The notes: a model not told the origin generated them from the letters alone. DNA of 64,000 nucleotides from Amorphophallus konjac (GCA_022559845.1 CM040126.1:230026641-230090640); one strand, 5' to 3'. Shown: positions 22,656-34,311, counted from the first letter of the stretch. Translations and numbers: made by a program.

Positions 22656-23319
22656 TCACTGATCCAACCCACTCTTAATTTCCATGAGCATGGGGTCATT
22701 ATCTTGCAACTCCTTGATTTCTGAAAACAACTTAGGATACAGACGCATATTAGATAAAATAACACACTTCTTCTCCTCAACCATATTTAAGTTCAATCTA
22801 CAAAATTGCTCCAGCAATTGCCATTCTTGAATCATACAACTGGCCAACAAAGCCCTCGGCTTCCGACTAAGAGCATCTGCTACAGAGTTCCCCTTTCCTA
22901 GATGATACTGTATAGAGAAATCAAAATCCTTGATATGCTCCAACTAACGTCTTTGCCTCATGTTGAGCTCCTTCTAAGAAAATAGGTACTTCGAGCTCTT
23001 ATAATCCGAATAGATAATGAACTGCTCTCCATAAAGAATGTGCCTCCAAGTCTTTAAAGCAAAAACTATTGCGGCCAATTCTAGATCGTGCATCAGGTAA
23101 TTCTCTTCATGCTTCTTCAACTGCCTGGAAGAATATGCAATCACTTTCCCCTACTGCATCAATACACAACCTAGACCAATCCCAAATGCATCGGTATACA
23201 CTTCGAACTTCTCTCCTTCAATTGGTAGAGCCAGCACAAGTGCAGTAGTCAAACGATCCTTTAAGGTTTGAAAGCTTTCCTCACATTCCTTGGTACGGAT
23301 TCTTGTTCCTGGTCAATCT
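22656..23319 (-). pseudogene. Host gypsy RNase H region, decayed
   Basis: Minus-strand reading from the element B junction gives VYTDAFGIGLGCVLMQ, a stop, [41 protein letters not shown], another stop, then LGKGNSVADALSRK. These are the D, E and D landmarks of the Ty3 RNase H and the tether after it. At least three in-frame stops and a frame change just left of the junction are present. The upstream RT continues at 43031 on the far side of element B. Confidence 0.8.
23315..23319. repeat. Target-site duplication of element B (left copy)
   Basis: AATCT, identical to 43026-43030, exactly flanking the two LTR ends. Confidence 0.9.
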
Positions 23320-23589
23320 TGTTGTGCATGTGTGGAACATGCATTAATTCTAATGTTTTGATGATGCCCAACTATAAGTCAATATTGTTCTCTTATAATG
23401 ACTCAACTATGTCTTTGGTGCTTACATGCAAAGTCCTTCATAAAAAGACTCATGATTCATACAAACCTAATTGAGAATTAGTCAAACAATCATGACCATT
23501 TCAATATGCCTTAAATCTCTCATGATTTGTGCAAACAAATTCCTTGAAAGCAAAGCAACAAGCTCAGTAGACTTCTGCATTCCAGACGA

Positions 23590-24345
23590 AGAGTGTCGAC
23601 ACCTTCGTATCAAGGTTCTGTCTGGCGTCTGCAACACTCATGGCGTCGATGCAATGACACCTTGGCCTCGACGCAGCGAAGCTTCTCATAGTACGTCTTC
23701 AGCGGAATTGGAATGTGCCGTCAACGCAGATTGCACCTCGCGTCAACGTAGCGAGCCAGCCTTCAAGCAGATCAAGCAGAAAGCTTAAATGAATCAATTG
23801 CAGCAAAGAATAAAGAGAGAGCAAGGCACGTTGAGTCAATGACCTTGGCAGAACAATTACCATGAAACATGCTCCTAGAAGCTAAGATTGTCGATTGCAT
23901 AGAAATGGAGGCAATTGGTTGCACAAAAATTGAGGCAATTGATGCAAAAAGAAAGTAATTAAAAAGAGAGAGAAAAATGGAGCCCGCCCCCTTGCTCAAA
24001 CAAGTGAAAAATCAAGGAAAATAAATAGTTGAGTTAAGGGTGACAAATAGCCATACAAATGTGAAAAATAGCTATTAAGGGTGACAAATAGATAGATAAG
24101 GGTGACAAATAGATGTTACCCATGACAAATGGCCCGTAAGGCAGTTTCAACAAAGGTTGCATCGACTTAGTCCTCTCAGGACATCGATGCAATAGGGTTC
24201 CCAGAAGCCGTTGTAAATGGGCTTCTCAAAGGATGCGTCGATGCACCTTCAGTCCTGCGTCGACGCCATGAAGCTCAAGCTCGCCAGCTGACTCAAGGAT
24301 ACATGTAGCTGCGCCGACGCAAGGTCACTACTGCGTCGACGCACC
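23590..24345. repeat. GCGTCGACGC-type motif cluster in element B U3
   Basis: Dispersed variants of GCGTCGACGC, such as TGTCGACACC, GCGTCGATGCA, CTCGACGCAG and GCGTCAACGCA, occur about ten times, always upstream of the TATA box. The same cluster occurs in the 3' LTR (40628-41395), and the motif also occurs inside the element (27595, 28990, 29065-29090). Confidence 0.7.
24033..24135. repeat. TAAGGGTGACAAATAG short tandem repeat
   Basis: Four to five degenerate units of about 16-26 bp; repeated at 41088-41185 in the other LTR. Confidence 0.8.
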
Positions 24346-24990
24346 AGAAGCTTTCTAAGCCCTTTTCTGCTAAACCTGCATAGTTTCCAAAGCTCATTCG
24401 GAGAGTATAAAATGCAATTGAAAATCCCCAAAAACACATCTTTTGAGGTTTGAAGAAGGCTTCTAGGACTGACATTGTCCTTGCCATCATAAGTGAACAA
24501 GAACAACCTTTTGGACCAATGATTTGTCAGTACAGCACCTAGGAAATGTCTCCCTCTCTGGAAGTCCTATTTCATGCAGCCAGCCAGCAAGGCTTATGTC
24601 TAAAGGGGAGCCATCCATGGACAAAAGGGTGTCCTTCTCTGCATGACAGCCCATGAACATTAAAGATGTTGCAGGCACTTTTTGGTCAAACCTCTCTTGT
24701 TTATTCCAGCAATACAAATACATGTCTTGGAGGGAAATCTTTTCTGGCCCTGCTCTGCTGCTATGAACCAATCAGAAGATGAGACATGACGCCATTCAAA
24801 TTGAAGGATCATGGAGGGAAACTTATGTGTCTCTCTTGGACCAATCAGATTTCAGCTTGGGAAATTTGATTTACTCCTGCCATCAGATATGGTGGTCCAG
24901 TCAAACAAAGGTCAGCACTCAAACAAGTCTTTTATATTCCAGCCAATCAGATCGTAGGAATCTAGAGGGAAAATTTTCTCCTGGCTCTTC

Positions 24991-24998
24991 TATATATA
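24991..24998 (+). promoter_or_regulatory. TATA box of element B
   Basis: CTTCTATATATATGAAGC; the 3' LTR has CTTCTATATATGTGAAG at 42033-42049. The position, about 1 kb before the LTR end, fits a U3/R junction. Confidence 0.55.
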
Positions 24999-25403
24999 TG
25001 AAGCTCATTCACAAAGAGGATATGCTGCTGCCCTTGAAGAAAGCCACACCCTTGAACATTCAAGCAAATCAGTGAGAAAAGAAGAGAAGAGAACGTGAGC
25101 AGCCCAACATCTGGCCGACCCTGACTAGTGTTGTAAGAGAGAAGAGAAAAGAGACAAGAGAGAAGAGATAAGAGAGAAGAAGGACGGAGAGAAGCCTTGA
25201 TAGAGAGCAGCCCTGCAGAAAGCTTGAAGAGAAGATCCGTTGTATCTCTATCTGAAACTCCACACTAGCTTCTAGATCTGTATCTGAAGCCACATCTAGT
25301 GTTCTTCTTGTTGCAATTTCTTTTTCTTTGAATCTACATTTCAGTGTGTGTCTAGTCCTCTGCTTGAGAGACTGGAAGTGTTTTCGTTGCACTTGCAGCT
25401 TGT

Positions 25404-25408
<5 letters not shown>

Positions 25409-25434
<26 letters not shown>

Positions 25435-25435
25435 T
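25409..25435. repeat. (TG)n microsatellite in element B 5' LTR
   Basis: About 13 TG units. The 3' LTR has a shorter, interrupted run near 42445-42462, so the tract has changed length since insertion. Confidence 0.9.
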
Positions 25436-25996
25436 GCGGACTTCATCCTCATGTGGAAAAGCCTCATCGGTTTGGTGAGGGGTGGACGTAGGTTGCTGGT
25501 CTGCAACCGAACCACCTTAAAAACATCTGGTGCAATGGGTGTGTTTTTATGCGATTGATCCATTTCCTCTATCCCCATTCACAGATGTTTGCTTGTTTCC
25601 AATCTTCACTGATTGTGATGTACTTGTGAACACTAAGCATATACTCTAGTCAACTAGGTGACCATACACTTATATTCCGTTCACACTTTCATCAGGAGCT
25701 TGCTATGTAGTAGTTCAGTACATCTCCTGTAAACACAAGAAGGCTGTGTCGATGCTAGTAGTCTACTGTGTCTACTCCATCTTGCTTTCAGAACCCAAGA
25801 GCCTGTGAAATGTGTATTGTGTAGTTGTCTTGAATTGCCATAGTTAGATCCACTGTGGATTATGTTTTAAGGGCTCTTCTTGCATCATAGGAGTAGCTAG
25901 TACTATTATGAGTTAAATTTTAAATTGGGCAAAGTATGTACCGGATCTATTAAACCCCCCCTTCTAGATCCTGTTGCACCTAGAGGACCTAATAAT

Positions 25997-26008
25997 TGGT
26001 ATCAGAGC
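25997..26008 (+). other. Primer-binding site of element B
   Basis: TGGTATCAGAGC, complementary to the 3' end of initiator tRNA-Met, two bases after the LTR. Confidence 0.9.
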
Positions 26009-26069
26009 ATAGCTCTGTCACACCCAGATCTAACGATCTTCAGAGAAGGATCTCGGTGCTTTTGAAATC

Positions 26070-27969
26070 ATGAGTTCTTCTGTTGATCATATTTTCATGT
26101 TTTCCCCTCCGATCTTTTCTAGTTTTGACTTCAATGACTGGTTAGGTAGACTTTGTAAGTTTGTAAACGCACATGATCCTATGCTATGTAGGATCATTGC
26201 AAATGGTCCTTCCAGTTTGCCCAAGGACAAAGCCAAATGGACTAACCATCACAAGTCCATACACTCTCACAATCTCACGGTCTTAAATGTGTTGAAAGTT
26301 GCAATAGACTTCACCACATTTCCATTTGTTTTAAGCTGCAGCTCAGCCTAAGAGATCTTGGATGGCTTGGTTGGCATCCTTGAAAAATAGGAGGCCAGAT
26401 GTTTGATGGCCGATAGAAGTGATCACAACAGTGATCAACAGGATAAACTATCTTCTCAGGCAAGCTCTGATCCTGAGGACTTTACCTTTGATGAACTCAT
26501 GGATGCATATGATGAATTAGTGAAACAATACAAAAAGGTAAAGTCAGAAAATAAAAATTAAAGAAGAAGTCTGAAAATAATTCCCATAGTGACTCTTCTT
26601 GTAAAAAATGCTCCTCGTTCGAAGAAGTGAATGTGTCTCTCCTATTTGATGTTGCTATGTGCAAGGAACAAGTTTGTTCGTTAAGAAAAAAATTGAGATC
26701 TTACTTCAAAAGCTAAGTAATTCAGTGAAAGTGAAAAAGTGCTTAACGACAAGCTGGAAGCTATGTCCAATGATCAAATTCTAATTGATGAACTGATCAA
26801 GGATAAAAATTTGGCTAATGAGAATGAGAATTTAAAGGAACAAATAAATGCCTTGACTGAAAAGCTGGCCATTTTTGAAAAAGGTAAGCATGTCATGAAT
26901 GCTAGCTCTGAAAATTTGCAGGTCTTAGAGCAGGAAATTGAGAACTATAAGTCTGTGAATGCCATGCTAAACCAATAACTTGCTGAATGTGAAGAAGAGG
27001 ATGCTGACTCTGAGCTACATATTTCCACCCTAAAGAAAGAAATCAAAGACTTAAATGATTACCTATCTAGATTTGTTCAGGGACAAGAAAATCTGGACAG
27101 AGTGTTGGGGACAAAGATAAATTTTCGAAGATAAGGACCTGAATACAATCCAGTAAACAAAAAGGGTTTCGGGAGTAAATTGTACACATCCCAGTGTCTA
27201 GCTCAGCTGAAACCCATCCTTCTAAAAAATCCCCAAGTCAGTCTAATGCTCAGAAAACTCTAAACCAGTCTTCATTCCAGAGAAATAAAAATCAAAACAA
27301 AAATGAGAAAAAGAAAAACCTTGATCCAAAATAGAAAAATTAGTTTGTTTGTTCTGATATGCACAATAAGAAGTCCAATGCTACATACCATGATTCTCAA
27401 AAAATGAATGTTCATTGCTTCTATTGTGGTATGCATGGTCACATTGTGCATGATTGCTTTATCTTGAAGAATGATGAATTAAAAGCAGGCAAGAACAGGA
27501 GAAACATTGCAGGAAGTAATGCCAAGGGACGGGGCATCTCTGAAAGAAAGAGTGATCAACATATTCATGTTCAACAACCCAGAAATGATCCACTACGTCG
27601 ATGCACTGCCTAGGTCAGGTCGACGCACCACAAGGCGACCAGAAGAAATCTTCTTCCCAACTACTTTCATTGTGGAAAAATTGGCCACGCAGTCAAGGAC
27701 TGTGGGCATCTAAATGGAAGGACTCACTCTCATCCCAAGAATGTCAGTTTCCCTATTCATCCTCAAATATCCAATGCACGTGCACATAAGAAAAATGCTA
27801 AATCTTTTGTGTGTTATTTTTACTGTGGTGATTTTGGACATACAATTGATGATTATTCTTGGATGAGAATAGATGACCTGAATGCAGCAAAAAAAGAAAT
27901 TCCTATGCCAGAAGTGCAACTAACCCTCTAGGACCAAAGAAAACTTGGGTACCTAAAAATTCCAAATGA
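26070..27969 (+). pseudogene. Element B gag (copia, SIRE-type), disrupted
   Basis: Starts MSSSVDHIFMFSPPIF with an FNDWLGRL motif as in other copia gags. A TAA near 26349 ends the first reading, and more stops and frame changes follow. A coiled-coil segment (26739-26978, repeated LANENENLKEQ-type heptads) parallels that of element A. Zinc knuckles CFYCGMHGHIVHDC (about 27414-27455), HCGKIGHAVKDC (about 27667-27702) and a mutated CYFYCGDFGHTIDDY (about 27810-27854) lie in different frames. The reading ends with GPKKTWVPKNSK and TGA at about 27934-27972. Known role: particle assembly and RNA packaging. No pol follows. Confidence 0.85.
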
Positions 27970-30777
27970 GAATTTTAGATGCAGGGTGCCTTGGAGCTGA
28001 GCAAAGGATGATCAAGAAGTTGAATGCTCAAGGCACAAGTCTGTAAATAATTTTTCAATTCATATTTAAATCTGCATGTTAGGTTTATCTTCAGTTAGTT
28101 TAGTTAAAGCCTTTCCTGCACTCAATAAATCTTGCAAAGCTGAAACCTCCTTTCTGAACTGCTGAAAATTCCCCATGGTTAAAATTGAAAATCTTGTTGT
28201 TTAGAATGACTAGAATTCTGATTGAATTGATATCATGATGAACGTTCTGTTAAGAATTTCATGATGCTTGTCATGTCTATTACATTGAGGGGGAGTTCTT
28301 GAAAGTCTGCATATGCTATGAATATTGGGCATCATCTCGTGGCCTTATGCTTTTTCATGCATATCATGCAAGGGAATCTTGAAAAATCTGTTATGAATGA
28401 TAGATTGTGCTGCACTCTCATTATTGTGACCCTTTGGTATATAGAATGGTGACTTGTGGAAGGTTGGATTAATTCCGACTAAAAGCTATCACTATGCGTG
28501 AGAGGATCCTCAGATCAAGTTCTACGCCAAATACCATGGGTCAATTGCTCATATAAGTCATAGGCTGCATACCCCCTTGGTTAATAGTTCAAATGCATTT
28601 TGAAGTCCATGCACAAGTTGAGGGGGAGTCATCATAAAATATCAATTGGCATGCTTGCATACTATCCAGTCTAAAAATCATCATGTTGATATCTGAAATG
28701 ATTGCATATTCTCAGGGGGAGCTTGATTCGTCTTTGACAAATTGTTCATAGTAGCTGTGGTGTGCCTCATGACTAATGAACTCTTGATAAAAAGGAAAAA
28801 GTTTGTGTCTCAATCAAATGGAAAACTATGTTTGAATGCATATGTTTGACATGTGGTTTTCAACTGTCTTGCATGAAGAATTAAAGTTCAAATTTTAAAA
28901 AAAAATGTTTGCTTCATGCTTTTGAAATCTGGCAAGATCCTATGCCATCAGAACTTCAAATCCTGTTGAAATCCTCCTTACTGATGATCAGGTCGACCCT
29001 AGAACTTCTCAAGTCGACCTCACAGTTCATTTCTCTTGAAAACTGCCCTTTGTCTGGATAGTGTGCATCGACCTCCTGTCAACCCTACGTCGACACACCA
29101 AGTCTTCTGACGAGCCTTTCATCTCCTTCAATCCTCATCTTCAAATTGATTGGTGCTTACCCATGTTTATAGCATCTGAGCTCACCGCACATACTCAGGG
29201 GGAGTGTTCAGTGACAATTTCCATCCATCCACCCAGGTGCATTCCATGAATTCATAAGCTCTTGTATCATGTTCATGATTTTTTGTGTTTCATCTTGGGT
29301 CTGAAATGCTTTGAAATGCTAATCTCATTGATACCCCAAATTCCTGGAACTGCTTTGAACTCCTGTGAGTACTTCAGTTTGATTGTTAAAGTTAATTTAT
29401 CAGAGTAAATCTTAAAAGAGGAATCTTCTTTTATGGAGTTCTATGATTGCCCAAAACATGAGAACTGCTATTGGTTTAAATTTAATGACTTCTTGAGTTT
29501 TGAAGTTAAATGGTCTTGAAATTGGCTGTATTCAGACTTAATAGACCTTAACTAGCTTTCCATGTTCTAACATGTTATGTCTTCTTAAATCTGAAAGTTT
29601 ATTTTTAGTACAAAGGCATCTTTGATTGAGGAACTTCATTCTTGTATTGTTTTTAAACTTTTGACAAATCTGAATTTTTTTGATAAAAAAAACGGCGACA
29701 ATGAAAGCAATGAACTTCAGTCATGCTGAGTAACTGGGGATATTGGCGTCTAATAAATGTATATCCTTACATAAAAAGGTGTATACTGAGTTCAGTGCTC
29801 TAAGACAGAGCAATGACAATTGTTTCACTGAGAAACCGAGTCCCTTCATCAATGAAGTGGAGTGGACAAGGTCATGAAGTGCCTTGCTACCTCTGTTCTA
29901 ATTGAAGCAAAATGGTGAGCTACATTGAATAACTGGGGGTGTTAGCGTCTAATCAACGTGCACTCTCACGTCAAAAGGTGCATGCCACACCTGAATGCTC
30001 TTGGAAAATGAAAAGTAATAACAGTTGGTATCAAATAGTGGTTTCAAAAGAAAAGTTGAACTTGTACTGCCCATGGATAAAATCAAAAATGTCTAGGTGT
30101 TTAACCTCAGTACTAAATGTAGCTTTCTTTCAAAGGGGCTAATGGAATTGAATGAGTAAGCTTAAATGAGGTTAACCTAGCTTTTATATGTAATTCTTAT
30201 TCATTTCTATTAATATTGAATGTAGATTTTTTTTTCAAATGCTTATTATTGAGAAACTCAAAATTCATCAGTTGTAAACCAATCTGATTATAAGGGCTTC
30301 GTCATTGAAATTCTATAACTGAAGATTCTAAAAAAATCTCTAACTCTGCTTGTATGAACTTGGCTTTAGGCTGAAGAACTCCCATCCTAACATTTCTTAG
30401 ATCTATTTCTTCTATGATTAATTCCACGTGTCGACTCCAAGGGTCAACCCCTTGTCTCCAGACTTCTGTCTGGCTGTCATGGCATTTGAGATCAAGTCAA
30501 ATTGACCCCCTTGTTGTTGCATGTCTCCACATTGCTTGTTCCTTTTGCATCATCTACAATGATCTCTCCTAACTGCTATGAAAGCATCATCTCTCTAAGC
30601 AATTGGAAATCATGTCTCTTCATGTATTTGGTTGGTTTGCATTTCCCATCTCCATGCATTGAACAAAAAACACTAAAAATCTGAAAAACATAAAACATAA
30701 ACATTTGAAAACCAGAAAAATACAAAAATCTGAACATTTTGTTTGTTAGTTGGCTACCATTATGATTCGCATACTGC
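27970..30777 (+). other. Element B noncoding 3' domain (first part)
   Basis: Right after gag comes a scar of the protease active site (ATGCTCAAGGCAC at about 28024-28036, matching the usual codons for CSRH), then no coding sequence. It holds the hairpin module (28430-28555), GAGGGGGAG purine tracts (about 28285, 28618, 28712, 29196), GTCGAC motifs, two TAACTGGGG units (29731 and 29930) and a CAGAGCAATG block (29804-29898). It resumes at 40133 after the Tekay insertion. Confidence 0.7.
28430..28555 (+). ncRNA. Candidate structured RNA module (copy in element B)
   Basis: A ~125-nt conserved noncoding block with order GGTATAT-AATGG, a 5-bp stem with 5-nt loop (TTGGA-TTAAT-TCCGA, 28464-28478), CTATGCGTGA, GGATCCTC, GATCAAGTTC and TACCATGGGTCA. 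Related copies lie on the minus strand in element A (two) and element C, and on the plus strand at 18540-18650. The function is unknown; packaging, dimerisation or a control role in the element RNA are possibilities only. Confidence 0.5.
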
Positions 30778-30782
30778 ATTAT
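30778..30782. repeat. Target-site duplication of the Tekay element (left copy)
   Basis: ATTAT, identical to 40133-40137. Confidence 0.95.
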
Positions 30783-33062
30783 TGTGAGACCCGATTAAGT
30801 TTTTAAGGTTTTTAGTGGGCATTTACATGATTTTACTTCTTTGAGGGTTTAGAATGCAAAAAGGGGTTAAAAATCAAAAAAAATATGTTAACTTTTTTTA
30901 ACCCATCGATCTCCCCTCTCTCACCCACTTTCCCAATTCTTTCACGCCCCCTTTTTCCTTTTCACCCGACAGGCAGGGAACAGCGGGCGGACCCCCGCGA
31001 TCGTGACCCCTCTCCTCCTTCCGTCTTCGACGGCCACGACGGGAGGCACCAGCGGCCACTCCAACGAGAAGGCTAGGTGGAGGAGGCCGCGGCGGCGCCA
31101 CCGTCGGAGCCGTCCCCGGCACGGAGGCACGAACCCGCGAACGGCGACCTCTCTCCCTCTTTCTCCCTTCTCGGCGGTGCGCCGACCCAAGGCCGGCGGA
31201 GGCACCGGAGCATCCCCGACGAGCCTGCATGAGTGGGGAACGCGGCGGTGACCTCGTTGGCTCCGATCCCCGTGCGGAGGTGCAACCCCCGCGGCGACAT
31301 CGGCGGCCCTCTTTCCCTTCTCGTGGCCTTCTCTCGGCGGAATCGTCGTCCTCGGCCTAGATCCAATGGGGAGACGATCGGGAACGAGCGAACCGTGACG
31401 CGCCCCTTGGCTTGCATGCGGCCCAATCGGACCTTTCGGCACGTTTAAGGTAGGGGGATCGTAGCCCTAACCCGTTAAACTGCTCCAATAGCATGCCCAT
31501 CGTCGTTATGTTTTAACAGCATGCCCATCGTCTTTATGTTTTCAAAGCATGCCCATCGTCTTTATGTTTTAATAGCATGCCCATCGTTGCTGAGTTCATA
31601 GGCAATAAATTGTTATATTGAGATGATGGTTTGGCAGAAAACAGGTTAAAGATGGTTTGGCAGGAAACAGGTTAAAGTGATAACTCCCGTTGATTTGAGT
31701 CGACCGGGAGGGGATCCGGTTATGATCCCGGTGGATCCGATTCTCCGATAAGATTTATGTTTAATGTATTTTGAATTTTATAACGGTCCGCCATAACCTG
31801 GTTGTTAACCCGAGCAGCTGACATCTTGACTGCGTAAATAAATTAATTTGAATGGTGGAAGAAGTCTCACGGTTAATCCGTTGAGTAGCACGCGGCGGTT
31901 TGTCGTTCGACCGCCTAAAATCATAGTGGCCCTAGTCCGACCGCTTGTTCTATAATGATGCGTGATTGCTATTTTAGCATGTTCAGTTAATTATGCATTG
32001 AATCTTGTTTAATTGTCATGTTTAATTCTTATCAGAAATTATGACATGTTTTTAGATCCCAATAGAGCTTTATTCTCTTTCCTAGTGATGGAACCACCAG
32101 TCGTAGCCCGACGACTTTTAGTGTTGATCCCACCTGGGAGAGGTGGCGGGGTATCCCAGTTTCACGGTTTTTAAGCTAGTTCCGTGGGCCCTGGTCCAAC
32201 TGTAGCATCCTACGGAGGGGAATACTAGCTAGAGGCGTGGCTCTAGGCACGAGCCGGTGTTTGCACACGTGGTCAGGGACTTGGACTGACACTGACGAGT
32301 GTTGCTCTGACTAGTTACTTGTTTTGGTACTGTTACGCGTCTCGCTTGCTATGATCAGGCTTGCGTAGATGCTTGAGACGCAGTGTAAGCCGTCAGTGGA
32401 CGTATCTGGTTTCTTCTTCTGGTGGACCTCCTCTCCTTCTCACTCTTGTCACTTGAAAATGATTGAGTTATTATCTATTGGTAGATTTCGAATACTCGCA
32501 TTTGAATTAAATTGGCATATTAGATAGGTGTTCATAAACTGTTTAGTTAGTTTTACAGCTTTTTCAATTGTCTTTTATTTATGCCAATGCATGCTTTACT
32601 GTTTTCCTAAAGTTAGTTGCAAGTTAGAGATTTATGTGAACCCTACTGAGTCTCTGTCGTGAGACTCACCCCTTCCTTTTACAGGTGAGGCGGAGCATCC
32701 GGCTGCGGGATTCTCTCGCGCTTTCGGTGAAAAACCTTAGAGCAAGCAGTGGTCTGTCAGTGGTCGGTTAGTTAAATTATTTTTTTGGACCATTGTACAG
32801 TGCGGGACTTGTGATATATGAATATGGACTACTTGTATAAATTTACCACTCTGATATATATGCAATTGCTTCCGTTTAAAGTTCAAATGAATGCTTTAAT
32901 TAATATTGCGCGTGTAATTTCTATTCGTTATGCATCCCCTCGACAAACACTCACTAACCCTTACGGGGCCTCATCAGCCTCTTGGGTGGCTTCCCCGAGC
33001 TCTTGGTATCGGTAAATCGATGATATCGGGTTATTGGTATCTGGATCTCATGGGTCGTCACA
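30783..33062 (+). mobile_element. Tekay 5' LTR
   Basis: TGTGAGACCC...GGTCGTCACA. It contains a GC-rich stretch (30970-31450), a 28-bp tandem repeat (31488-31592), a 26-bp duplication (about 31622-31677), the conserved stem-like block (32170-32280) and the ACTGAGT...GACTCACCCC motif near 32642-32670. The ORFs on both strands of the GC-rich part show no domain and differ between LTRs, so I do not treat them as genes. Confidence 0.97.
31488..31592. repeat. 28-bp tandem repeat, four units
   Basis: GCATGCCCATCGTC followed by TTATGTTTT recurs at 31491, 31519, 31547 and 31575 with exact 28-bp period. The other LTR has the same at 38558-38662. Confidence 0.95.
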
Positions 33063-33064
33063 GT

Positions 33065-33076
33065 TGGTATCAGAGC
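33065..33076 (+). other. Tekay primer-binding site
   Basis: TGGTATCAGAGC, initiator tRNA-Met type, two bases after the LTR. Confidence 0.95.
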
Positions 33077-33211
33077 GGTGTTGAGGAATTGTGTAAGGAA
33101 TTGAAATTGCATTAGTCCAGAACAAGTCCATGTGAGTCTACTGCTGGCTTAGGATGGTTTCCGTGATTACTGATGCATTTTTTGTTATTTTGTGTTCTCT
33201 TTTAGATCAAG

Positions 33212-34311
33212 ATGCCATCGCGAAAAATGAGAACACCGCAAATAAGGAGAGCTCATGTTCCCCAGGAAGAGGGTGGCATTCTTCCTCCTCCTATTGTGCC
33301 TGCTCCTCAAGCCGAATTGCCCCCTAGTGGCCGTGGCAGAGCTTTAAAAGAATTTTTGCTGTTCCACCCACCGACTTATGAAGGACATGCAGATTCGGAA
33401 GCAGCCAGAGTGTGGATAGATGCAACTGAACGTGTATTCCGTTCCATGGAGTGCACGGAGGATGAAAAAGTTATGCTGTCTACTTTTCAACTCCAAGGAG
33501 CAGCACTCACGTGGTAGACCACGGAGTGGGAGGTCGCTTTTAGATCCCGTCCTCTTCGTCAAATTGCATGGATGGAGTTTGTCACAGCCTTTGAGCGCAC
33601 CTTCAGTCCAACTTATCTCAGGATGGATAAAATGCACCAATTTATGGAACTAACTCAAGGCGACATGACTGTGTTGGAATATCGGTGCAAGTTCATGGAA
33701 TTGGGTCGGTATGCGCCCCTTATTCTTGCTGATGAAAGCTTAAAGACCGAGCAATTTCTGCGTGGATTAAAACCAGAGTTGAGGCAGCCATTGATTGCAA
33801 CCAGAGTGGCAGAGATGGACGCATCGTATCAGGCAGCTGCGGCTTTAGAGCTTGATACGGCTAGATCCCGAGGGCATACTCAAATGGCGTCTATCCAGCC
33901 AGGTGTGCAGCATCAACAGTTCAGTCAGCCATCTGCTACAGGAGTCCCATCTGCTGTTCCTGTTGCCAGTGGCATTCCTGTTACTAAGCCTAAGTTCAAT
34001 AAATTCAAAAAGTTTAAGAAGCGGTATGGCATTCAGGCATCTTCGGGTACCGTTCAGCAGCAATCGACACCTTCTTTTCAACAGCGCCAAGGTTCAGTGG
34101 CCAGTCAGCCGAGAGAGTGTGCAAGATGTGGTGGGAGCCACCCAAGCCGACCGTGTTCAATGCGGTGGTTTGTTTCCGATGCGATCAACCGGGACATGTG
34201 GTTCGAGAATGTCCACAAAGACCGAAGCCAGTGCAATTTTCTCAACCGCAGCCGTCTCAGTTCAGACCTCCTCCACCACCTCAGGCACAATAATATTATC
34301 CTCAAGCTTCA
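33212..34311 (+). pseudogene. Tekay gag
   Basis: The start at 33212 follows the primer site and leader and gives MPSRKMRTPQIRRAHVPQEE, then the gag core (LKEFLLFHPPTYEG, EAARVWIDATERVF, FVTAFERTFSPTYLR, LTQGDMTVLEYRCKF, FLRGLKPELRQPL). A TAG at 33515-33517 falls after GAALTW within the core. A linker rich in Q, S and P with KPKFNKFKKFKKR precedes a first zinc-like CARCGGSHPS. A single-base frame change between about 34135 and 34165 puts the zinc knuckle CFRCDQPGHVVREC (34171-34212) in the pol frame. A TAA at 34291-34293 lies between it and the pol ORF. Gag would form the particle; the three breaks are inferred from family comparison. Confidence 0.9.

Larger units (their letters stand above)
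23320..25994 (+). mobile_element. Element B 5' LTR
   Basis: Begins TGTTGTGCATG; ends CCTAATA where the 3' LTR has CCTAACA, so its terminal CA has mutated to TA. It contains GCGTCGACGC-type motifs (23590-24345), a short tandem repeat (24033-24135), a TATA box (24991-24998), a (TG)n run (25409-25435) and ends just before the primer site. Confidence 0.9.

Noticed and set aside
25069..25578. 169-codon minus-strand ORF in element B 5' LTR as a gene
   Set aside because: It is created by the (TG)n run read as Thr-His repeats and by the CT-rich LTR; the 3' LTR does not keep it open.
30898..31448. Overlapping Arg/Pro-rich ORFs up to 166 codons in the Tekay 5' LTR (and 37924-38570 in the 3' LTR)
   Set aside because: They are open because the stretch is GC-rich; all frames are open, there is no known domain, and indels between the two LTRs change the frames.
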